From Atherinomorus stipes (Eukaryota; Chordata; Actinopteri; Atheriniformes; Atherinidae), in assembly GCA_023101725.1 (NCBI GenBank), contig JALJCO010001023.1:137454-201453 (forward strand): a stretch of 64,000 bases of DNA, read 5' to 3'. The notes beneath the pieces were generated by a model. That model worked only from the letters and a program-made list of their open reading frames with translations, made no database searches and had not been told where the DNA came from. Both the position numbers and the translations under genes were made by a program. This document shows, in pieces, positions 55,905-64,000 of this stretch (the stretch's first letter is position 1; each line of letters begins with the position of its first letter).

Positions 55905-57264
55905 TGGCTTTCACGAGACTCACAAAGATAAAATACAGAAAGAAAGGCGTTTAAATGATTTTTTTTTTAATGAGAGAGGCGGCCTGCAGGAGTGTCAGGA
56001 TGTCACAATTAGGGGGTGAAATATCCGTGAGTTCTTCACCACGAAGCTGTCAATCACAGCCTGTTGTCAGCTGATCATGGCAGCACAGCTGTGTCGTCAG
56101 AGCTTGCCTCAGAGGCAGTGTCTGCAGACCAAGGTGTTTCAATCAGCTGAACAGCGAAAATGTGTTGAATTTTACATCCAAATATTAGCAAATTATTTTT
56201 TTGGTCGTCTGCCATCTGTAAATGTAAGAATGTGACAGTGATGCTGAGATTGTGTCCAGATGAAGCTCCTACACATGCTGTGTTGAACATTAATCAGTTT
56301 TCTTAAGCTATAAATGTGCTGACTTGTTCGCATGAATCTGATTGGATCTGATGTCTGTAAATAGGATAGTAGAACCGCAGTTACATTTTCCTTAGCTAAT
56401 AAGTTGGCTAAACTTAGAAGAGCAAAATGACCAAGAAAACTAATGTAACAAAAGAACAAATGAACCTTAGAAAAGCTTTAACTGTAAGACCGAGGTTTTG
56501 TAGTTGAGCTTACCTCAAGAAGAGTGCTCTCTCTGAAGCAAGGACGGTGCAGAGACTCCACAGCTAATCCTTTAGCAGAAATGGCCCAACCGCCCGCTGA
56601 AAAAAAAAAAAATCACTCTTTTTCTTCACAAGAAAAGATCAGTATACGCTAAGTGTATAGTATGCCTATAAAACAAAAAACGGCTCCAAAACCATGAACT
56701 GTGCCTACAGTCAGGTTCTCCAAGACAACACAGTTGGACTGTTCCACATTTGTAAGCTGGAGGGGGGTTAAAATGGGGTAGGTATATTTATTTATTATCA
56801 TAAGGCTGCTGGAATGGGTAAATTATTTTATTTTAGGAAAGGAGGAAGGGCATGTGAAGTTTTGGATTTTCTAATTTGCATTTGTTTGCATTCTGATTTG
56901 CTATGTTTGTATCCACCACAGCCCCAACCCCTGCTCATATGGTTTCTCCCTACTTTGACCACAGTCTGACCCCAAATTTTGATAAAGTTTTCTTCTCAGC
57001 CTATCCAACTTTAGAGTATTGGCAGGATCATCATCCAGTTAGGTCATCAAACTTAGGATGTTGGTGTTGCAGTCATGATGTTTGATGACAGCGTGGTGGC
57101 ATGGCAAAGTGATGCTTCACCTCAGCACAAGAAATTACTTTTAATTTCAGATACTGTACTTTGTCATATTTGTTCCTTATGTAAAAATGTTTTAGATGTG
57201 CCACCTGTACGTGTAAGATTTGACCCTTTTTATGTGTTTGAATGGGTGAATGTGACTTTAGAAT
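55905..57264. other. Interval without a supported gene
   Basis: Short open frames only. An A run occurs at 56599-56611. No clear repeat borders. Confidence 0.4.
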
Positions 57265-57265
57265 A

Positions 57266-57481
57266 GTGTTTCCCAATCCTGGTCGTCAAGTACCCCTGCC
57301 CTGCATGTTTCAGTTCGGCCCAACTCCTGCACACCTGATGCAGATCAATTGAACTGCTCGTCAAGTTCTCTGCAAGCCTGCTGATGAGCCATTCAATTGA
57401 GTCGGGTGTGTTAAAGTATGTAAATCTCCAAAACAGAGTAGGGCAGGAGCACTTGAGGACCAGGATTGGGAAACAGTGCTA
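57266..57481. mobile_element. Short MITE with AGTGTTTCCCAATCCTGGTC ends
   Basis: The left end (AGTGTTTCCCAATCCTGGTC) and right end (GACCAGGATTGGGAAACAGT) are near-perfect inverted repeats around a 170-bp core (TGCACACCTGATGCAGATC). This is a common fish hAT-like MITE style. The flanks do not show a clean 8-bp duplication. Confidence 0.65.
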
Positions 57482-57489
57482 AAGTGCTT

Positions 57490-58385
57490 TGACAGTCAGT
57501 CAGTCAGTCATTTTCTGTTCTGCTTATGCAGTTCAGGGTTGTGGGGGTTGCTGGAGTCTATCCCAGCTATTATCAGGAAGAAGCGGGGTACACCCTGGAC
57601 AGTTTGCCTGGACAGGACCAACACTAGATGGTGAATACGAAGCTTCATGACACACTGAGACATTTTGACACAGCTGCCAAGAGATCGACACGAAGTCTCG
57701 AGACATTTTAGACAGTCGGCATGAGCTCCATCTGCTGGCTGTGGATGTGTACTGCAGCTGAGGGAAGCGCTGCCTGGAGCTGTTTTGTCTCTGACACGGT
57801 GTATAATAAAAGATACGTTGTCAACCTTCAGTTAGTGTTTCCTTTGTGGTTAATATCTTGGAATTATCCTCTGTGATAAATTATTTTTCAATTAATTCCC
57901 AAGTGATTGGAACCTGTATTACGCAATGACAGATTAATAAACCCAGTCTCTTCAAGATTTCAGCTCGACACTCGCGGATGACGTAACGAGGCCTCGGTTA
58001 GTGTGGTCACGTGGCTTTCGGCATGCTGAGATTTCCACCAAAACAGCGGCAGCAAGACTTCCGGTTCATAAGATTGAGGCGGAGTCGAGCTCAACATCCC
58101 TAGCCAACACAGAAAGACAGACACCCATGCACGCTCACATTCATTCCTAGGGACAATTTAGAGTAACCAAATAGCCTAACATGCATGTGTTTGGATGGTG
58201 GAAGGAAGCTGGAGAACCCGGAGAGAACCCATGCACATGTCACGCACACACGGGGAGAACATGCAAACTCCACACAGAAAAGCCACAGTTGGAATTGTTT
58301 GAAATCCCCAGCCGGGAATTGAGCCAGCGACCTTCTTACTGTCAGACTGCGGTGCTAACCCCCATGCCACCGTGCAGCCACTTTG
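57490..58385 (-). repeat. tRNA-headed SINE, interrupted by a hAT-like insert
   Basis: On the minus strand the head at 58385 reads GTGGCTGCACGGTGGCATGG, with GGTTAGCACCG as A-box region and GGCTCAATTCCCGGC as B box. The body (GGAGAACATGCAAACTCC, AGAGTAACCAAATAGCCTAA in plus) continues to 58104, resumes at 57624 and ends in a (GACT)n tail near 57495. Confidence 0.7.
57625..58102. mobile_element. hAT-like insert within the SINE
   Basis: It is flanked by 8-bp ACCAACAC (57617-57624) and GCCAACAC (58103-58110), continuous with each other in the SINE consensus style. Ends are weakly inverted (TAGATGGTGAA versus TAGGGATGTTGA from the right). No transposase. The 8-bp duplication points to hAT. Confidence 0.55.
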
Positions 58386-58796
58386 ACCGGCTAGTCTTGG
58401 AAAAGTGCTTATGCAGTCCATTTACCATAACCCCTACACGAAGCTTGCTATTTTGGCCACCGGTTTAGTGTTTTTACTTTAACAAACTCCTCCTAGAGGA
58501 ATTTCCCAAAACCTCAGATTTGTTCTGACAGATCTTACAGTGTTGATGATTAAAATTCATAGAAATCTTTTTGATGTGTGACATGCATGGCTGTATTAAC
58601 CCCTCAGTCTGATGCTTTCCCGCCATGAGACAGGAAGTGGCTGTTCAACCATCAGTCCAAAATTCCAATACAGAGATCCTGTTTGGATCTCGTTTATGGC
58701 AATTCGACATTAAAGAAACAGTATAAAACCAATTTACAATTTATGGCTTGTAACTGCCATGAAATACATTCCTTAATTGTTCTTGTCTTTGTAAAA

Positions 58797-59510
58797 ATTA
58801 TGGTATGTTTATATTTAATGGCAAATGGTTTTATTCTGTAAATTTAAATGTTCACATTAACAAGATCTGTAACTTGTGTGGAATACCGTAAATTTTACAG
58901 TGATTACCCACTTTTCACTTTATGCTTTCCCCCCCATCAATTTATGAAATTAATAGAAATCAAACTGAAATACTGTGTATTTTACATAGGTTACCTGTAA
59001 AAATTGAAGTTGGACACTGTGAATTTATCAACAGAAATTTAGCATACTTTTACAGTGATGTACAGTTATTAAATTAACAGCTTTCCACTGTTGCTTTGTA
59101 AACTTTTTTTTTTAACTGTATTTTGATAAGACTTTTTTTTTTACAGTATGTCTCTGTAAAAAGTATGGTATGTTTGTGCTTAATTGCAAATGGTTTTATA
59201 CTGTAAATTTAAAATTTAAATTTCCACATTAACAAGACCTGTAATTTGTAAAGAATGCATCAGTAAATTTGACCACTTTTGACTTTACACTTTTTTCCCA
59301 TTGATTTTACCTATAAGAAAATAAATCACAATGAAAGACTGTGTAATTTGCATAGTTTACCTGTAAAAATTAAAGTTGGATACTGTAAATGTATCTACAG
59401 AAATTTTAAGTATTTACTACGGTGATGTACAATATGAAATTTACAGTTTTTCACTGTTGCTATTTAACATTTTTTAACTGCATTTTTTACGGACTTTTTT
59501 AACAGTGATA
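58797..59510. repeat. Diverged tandem duplication, ~360-bp unit, two copies
   Basis: ATGGTATGTTTATATTTAAT, GCAAATGGTTTTATTCTGTA and CACATTAACAAGATCTGTAA from 58800 recur in the same order from 59164 (ATGGTATGTTTGTGCTTAAT, etc.). A matching second half follows (TACCTGTAAAAATTGAAGTT / TACCTGTAAAAATTAAAGTT). AT-rich with many TTTACAGT motifs. No gene. Confidence 0.75.
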
Positions 59511-59524
59511 AAAAGTGGATGAAT

Positions 59525-59960
59525 TATTTTAAACTCAGAATTCTGACGTTTTTCCAGAATATTTTAAAAAATTCTTTCAAGAAATTGTTTTTTTCAATTT
59601 CTAAAAAAGTCATAATTCTGACTTTAATCTCAGAATTAAAAGTCAGAATTAAAAAAAAAACTGGATTTTTTATTTTTTCAATTTCCAAAAAGTCAGAATT
59701 CTTACTTTCATCTCAGAATTTTAAGAAAAAAGTCAGAATTCTGACTTTTTTCCAGAACATTTAAAAAAAAATTCAGGAAATTTTTTGTCGCAATTTCCGA
59801 AAAGTCAGAATTCTGAGAGAAAAAGTCAGAAATATGACTTTAATCTCATAATTCTGACTTTTTTCCAGAACATTATTAAAAAAAAAAAAAAAAAAAAATC
59901 AGGAATTTTTTCTTTCAATTTCTGAAAAGTCCCAATTCTGACTTTTTCTCAGAATTGTTT
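59525..59960. repeat. Degenerate AGTCAGAATTCTGACTTTTT tandem repeat
   Basis: The palindromic phrase TCAGAATTCTGA or one half of it recurs every ~20-40 bp, mixed with A/T runs (a ~22-base A run at 59876-59897). The open frame at 59519-59764 is a product of low complexity. Confidence 0.75.
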
Positions 59961-60198
59961 TTTTCTTCAGCGGCCACTAATCCTCATCGTAGAACATCAG
60001 CCTGTTACAACATGAAAACCAATGTTATTTAAAGTTATTTTGTAAACTATCAAAATCAGTGAGAGGTTAAACCAATCAGGACCAGGTTCTGTTGTTATGG
60101 AGACGGGTCCAGAAGCTGCAGTTGCTGAGCCTCTATCTGCACACGGCTCCCGCCATGTTTTATGATCATGTGGTCTTGTTTTCCGGTGCAGTGCAGGT

Positions 60199-60369
60199 GC
60201 AGACTGAAGTCGGACAAAGGCTGTAGCCATGTCCCAAACGTGCTTCGTCTGCAGTGCAGACTGAAGTCGGACAAAGGCTGTAGCCGTGTCCCAAACGTGC
60301 TTCGTCTGCAGTGCAGACTGAAGTCGGACAAAGGCTGTAGCCGTGTCCCAAACGTGCTTCGTCTGCAGT
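60199..60369. repeat. 57-bp tandem repeat, three copies
   Basis: GCAGACTGAAGTCGGACAAA starts at 60199, 60256 and 60313, a constant 57-bp period. The copies are almost identical (CCATGTCCC becomes CCGTGTCCC). Since 57 is 19 codons, both strands stay open through the repeat. I do not treat either as a gene. Confidence 0.9.
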
Positions 60370-60374
60370 GCACA

Positions 60375-61454
60375 CTGTCGTCGCTAAATGCTGGCCTGAA
60401 TAGAGCACTGCACTTACCGGAAGTATGTAAGTACTGTGAACTAACTACTGAGCCGGCCTCAAACACATGACCAGATCATAACTGTCATCAGGGAGTGAAC
60501 AGCTCCTGTAAAGCCCGGCCTGCACGGTCCCAGTGACACTATTTAAAAAACTGTAATGAAGTGAAATAAAGTGTGTGGTTCTATACAAATGCACACGTGC
60601 GTCCCTCACAGGTGTGCGATGTGACAGAGCGCACATCGGAAACCGTGTAGGTTTTAAAAATGTCCCCAGATATCTCAGATCTGAACTTCAGTTCGACTGC
60701 ACGGAATGAAACAGCTTCATCAGGACTTTTTTCTTTCATCAGTGGGGATTTTAACCACCTCATTTCAGTCATTTATGTAAAATTAGTCCATGATGAAGTT
60801 CAGAAATGCGACATGACTCAACAGCGTTCAGCTGTCACACGATGATGAAATGATTTAGTTTTATCATGTATCAGTAATGGGGAGGTTACTCTGTTACAGA
60901 TTCATGAACAAATGCTCTTTTAAGCATGTTCATGCAGTCTAAGCCTATTTTGAAATTAAATGTATTAATTAGTTTTCAAATATTATTGGCTACAGGTCGC
61001 TACATACAGTAAGATGCCATGTTACCATGTTGCTTTCAGCACAGGGTGGGGGTCCCTGGCCTTCATTCTTACACCGTCAAATGACACGCTGGTCCTTGAA
61101 CATTTAGCCCTTTGAGATCCCACCATGTTCCGGACAAAATAATTCATTGGTATTATTTTCATTAATTTTTTTTTTATTAATTTGCCTTCACAACATAAAC
61201 ACCAGCACATCATCACAGACATGCTTCTGAAGGCTTCATTTAATGCAAAACTTAATGTAAATTAGAAGTGAAACGGCTCCAAAAAATAAATAAATTTTAG
61301 TTTTACCCCATTACTCAACAAATACAGATATAAATAACGACTGTTTTGCACACCCCTCGTGCGTACGCACGCTTTTATAAATCTACATTTTTTTGGCGTA
61401 TGCAAACTCTTGCCTTTGGGCGTACGCTTTTAGTAAAGATCCTATGCACAGTTT
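60375..61454. other. Non-coding interval
   Basis: No gene supported. 61350-61450 contains a self-complementary CGTGCGTACGCACG and related GCGTACG motifs, likely part of a fish repeat. Confidence 0.4.
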
Positions 61455-61680
61455 TATAGATGAGACCCCCAGATCCTGTTCTCAGAGTCCGAACTGAACA
61501 TGGGGAGGCAGCGTTTAGTTTATTCTCCTCACATGTGGAACAGACCTTCCTGAAAACTGCAGGTCTGATGAAACTGTCGGCAGTTTCTGGCCTGCTTTTG
61601 ATGTTTCATGTAAGCATTGTCCTGTACATGAAATGTGCTATACAAGTACGGTAAACTTACCTTACCTTATGTAATTATTA
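61455..61680 (+). pseudogene. L2-like LINE 3' end fragment
   Basis: The plus strand reads RVRTEHGEAAFSLFSSHVEQ, matching RVRTRHGEAAFSFYAPHVWN of the LINE at 19703-20276. The last coding part is followed by the 3' terminus GTGCTATACAAGTACGGTAA with the TTACC repeats that end such LINEs. It is strongly 5'-truncated. Confidence 0.65.
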
Positions 61681-62204
61681 TCATAAACCTTTATGTAGTG
61701 CCAGTTTAGAGCAAATTCTTATTTACAGTTGGATGGATGGCTTATCATGATGACTAAGAGACGACTGCAACCAGGATGACAAACCTAATAATCAGATAGC
61801 ATCTACAGATTTTATGATTGCAGATTATGTTTCATCCTTGCAAGTTGTTGATGATGAAAAACAGACACAAACAACTTTGTTGCCATGTTTGCAGGGAAGG
61901 TATCTCCCACACCTCCTTAGCCAATGGGAATTTACCATCTATAAGACAGGCTGTTGTAAACAGAAAGGCTTCGTAGCACAGAGACCAACCGGCCAACGCA
62001 TGTAAAACTGCTAATGCTCAGATGTTTCTGACAGCTTGGCATGTAGTGGACAGGAAATTACTGAGTTGCTTTTTTAGTGTAAAGAAAACTGATGTTTAAA
62101 TTGTGTATGTATGGTACGTTAAACATTTTGAGACTTTCCCTTCTGTTTCTAAGCTGCTCTACGTTCCATATGGGCAGCTTAAGAAGCAGCAGAATTGCAT
62201 TAAC
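61681..62204. other. Upstream flank of the second TAAR
   Basis: Non-coding; contains the putative promoter region of the receptor gene. No motif I can name confidently. In-frame ATG codons upstream (62103) are not favoured because they would add a non-TAAR extension. Confidence 0.4.
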
Positions 62205-63150
62205 ATGAAAATGGAAACTGGTACCAACGGGACTGATGTTTTCAGCATAAATCTTTGCTCTAAAATAGTTTCATACACACACACAGAAACTCCTGATATA
62301 ATATGTGTATTATTTGATATATTTCTTGGTACCGTATCCGTTGTTACTGTTTGTGGAAACCTTCTTGTAATCATCTCCATCGCTTACTTCAAACAGCTCC
62401 ACACTCCCACGAACGGGCTCATCCTCTCTCTGGCTGTGGTCGACCTGCTCGTAGGCGCTCTCGTCTTCCCTCTCACCATGAACTTCTCCATGAGCTCATG
62501 TTTGTACCAAGACAACTTATTTTGCCAAGTACGAAGTGGTTTTGATATATCATTGAGCACATGCTCTGTTCTGAACCTCTGCTGTATTGCTGTTGATAGA
62601 TACTATGCAGTGTGTCAGCCGCTGACTTATAAAAGTAAAATAGGTAGTCATGTGATTGTGGTCATGGTCCTGGTGAGCTGGGGGGTTCCAGGCGTGGTTG
62701 CTATTGCTCTTGTAGGATTTAACCGGGTAAAATGTGGGCAGAAGTGTTTCCTTGCTGTTGTTCTTGGAAAGGTTTTGTTAATTTTAATCACATTTTACTT
62801 GCCCTTGATTATAATGCTGTGTATCTACTTCTAAGATTCTCCTGCTTGCACAGAGACAGGCACACAGCATCCAGAGCACAGCCAATCCCAGAGCAGCTGT
62901 CTCTAAGATGGAGGGGAAAGCCACCAAAACTCTGGCGATCGTTATGGGAGTTTTCCTCATGTGTTGGCTGCCTTCCTTTCTCTGCTCCACCATTCTCTCT
63001 TTCAGTAATGCTTCAGAGCCAGGCTTGTTGGTGGAAATCTTTAACTGGCTTGCATTATCAAATTCAATGCTCAATCCGTTTATTTACGCGTTCTTCTACA
63101 GCTGGTTTAGGTCAGCTTTCAGAATGATTATAACAGAAAGATCATTTTAG
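62205..63150 (+). pseudogene. Trace amine-associated receptor with one frameshift
   Basis: From ATG 62205 the frame encodes TM1-TM5 of a TAAR: sequon N8, GNLLVIISIAYFKQLHTPTN, LAVVDLLVGALVFP, and FDISLSTCSVLNLCCIAVDR with Asp at 3.32, then DRYYAVCQPLTY. A stop (TAA 62832-62834) arises from an apparent one-base insertion in CTACTTCTAAGATT at the TM5/ICL3 border. The remaining frame continues with [12 protein letters not shown] ICL3, [25 protein letters not shown] (TM6) and [20 protein letters not shown] (TM7), ending at 63150. Everything else looks functional, so it is either a very young pseudogene or a base error in the sequence. It is related to, but clearly distinct from, the TAAR at 16267-17253. 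Confidence 0.85.
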
Positions 63151-63625
63151 GTGATTTTACTGATCCAGGCTTCTCTTGACTCACTATTCTGGGCACTGCA
63201 GACTACGACAGCCATATCTCAGTCTGGTAGAGCAGCATAAGTGATTCATCCTGGCAGATTGAACCCAGGTTTGTTTCTGAGGAGCTACTCTCAGTAGCAG
63301 TGCCCTCATTGCATTTTCTGTTTCTCCAGAAACAAACTCAAACACAGTTTTCATTCAAAGTTCTCATTCATGCTATGAAACACCAATCAGCACCCTTCAA
63401 ACCAAAGAATTCTGCTTTTTGATGAGACGGCAGTGAACCTAAAAGATTCATACTTCCAGCTGGATTCAGAGTTTTAGTCTACAACATATTTAATGAGGAC
63501 ATTAAGCATCAGTTGCCTCACTGAAGACACAAACCTTCAGGCAACTATGTGATGAACAGTTAAGTGGATATGTTGCCAGAAAAGGAACAAATTCTTCTTC
63601 AAAATGAGCAATGACAAAAGATTTT
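63151..63625. other. 3' flank of the second TAAR
   Basis: No further gene seen. The sequence is non-coding up to the repeat at 63626. Confidence 0.4.
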
Positions 63626-63905
63626 TAAAGGATAAGTTTCTTTTTTCAACCTTGACCTTATTTCTAGGAGTTCATATGTGCATTTACTCACCAGTAAAAT
63701 TCCTGCATCACTTTGAGTCCTTGGGAACATATCACGTTGAGTCGTCCTTTAGCATACATCCATATAATGGGAGATATGTGACAGTCTTCATCTGCAGCAA
63801 AACGTGATTTTCACCAATACTTTAAGCAGAATGAATGAACAAATGAGTACTATTGTCCTGTGAGTCTAGGATTCAGCTTTCCGTTAGTTATCAGGGTTCT
63901 ACACT
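63626..63905. repeat. Interspersed repeat, uninterrupted copy
   Basis: Aligns with 52175-52304 plus 54067-54190 (split by the Harbinger-derived copy 2), and its start with 49392-49460. The 67-codon open frame inside it is part of the repeat. Confidence 0.65.
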
Positions 63906-64000
63906 TTCGGGGCCGCGCGTTCCTGATGCGTTTCCATAGTACAGCTGAGAAGATCAGCTGCTACCCAGACAACAAAAACACAACTGGTGAAACTCTGAAC

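Noticed and set aside
60095..60470. Overlapping >100-codon frames on both strands as genes
   Set aside because: Openness follows from a 57-bp unit divisible by three; no homology recognised outside the repeat.

Overview
This window is eukaryotic, almost certainly from a teleost fish. It carries intronless trace amine-associated receptor (TAAR) genes of the fish type. The rest is mostly repeats typical of fish genomes: L1-clade, RTE/Rex3-like and L2-like LINEs, tRNA-headed SINEs, PIF/Harbinger, hAT and piggyBac-type DNA elements, and many TTAA-flanked MITEs. There are no bacterial-style operons, and most open frames belong to transposable elements (TEs).

Layout. 1-11 kb is a deep transposon nest: a 2.65-kb element with ~125-bp terminal inverted repeats, then a hAT MITE split by a full-length L1-like LINE (2955-10865, 14-bp target duplication). 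That LINE is itself interrupted in ORF1 by a Harbinger-derived element and in ORF2 by a TTAA-type MITE. 11-16 kb holds MITEs and simple repeats. An intact 328-codon TAAR lies on the minus strand at 16267-17253. 17.6-21.4 kb has two abutting TTAA MITEs and a Rex3-like LINE split by an antisense L2-like LINE. 21.5-30.5 kb is a ~9-kb minisatellite (42/44-bp units, roughly 200 copies) with higher-order duplications of about 1.2-2.2 kb.

31.9-32.5 kb is a 5'-inverted Rex3-like LINE end. 32656-36750 is a structurally complete PIF/Harbinger transposon. It has near-identical inverted ends, a TTA target duplication, a four-exon DDE transposase and a convergent three-exon MADF gene, both with phase-consistent splice models. 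A hAT MITE has landed in it. 37.8-38.7 kb is a decayed piggyBac transposase. 38816-44622 is a second full-length L1-like LINE with intact ORF1 and broken ORF2.

45-62 kb has no host gene that I can support. It contains MITEs, SINEs, LINE fragments, a second copy of the Harbinger-derived element in opposite orientation, a 100-bp-arm inverted repeat and several short tandem repeats. A second TAAR lies on the plus strand at 62205-63150 and has one frameshift in the TM5/ICL3 region, so it is a pseudogene or a sequence error.

The host signal is therefore a TAAR cluster interval swollen by about 45 kb of nested mobile DNA. The most notable items are the apparently complete Harbinger element and the large minisatellite, whose unit reads through in frame on the minus strand and seems to grow out of the start of a coding sequence.
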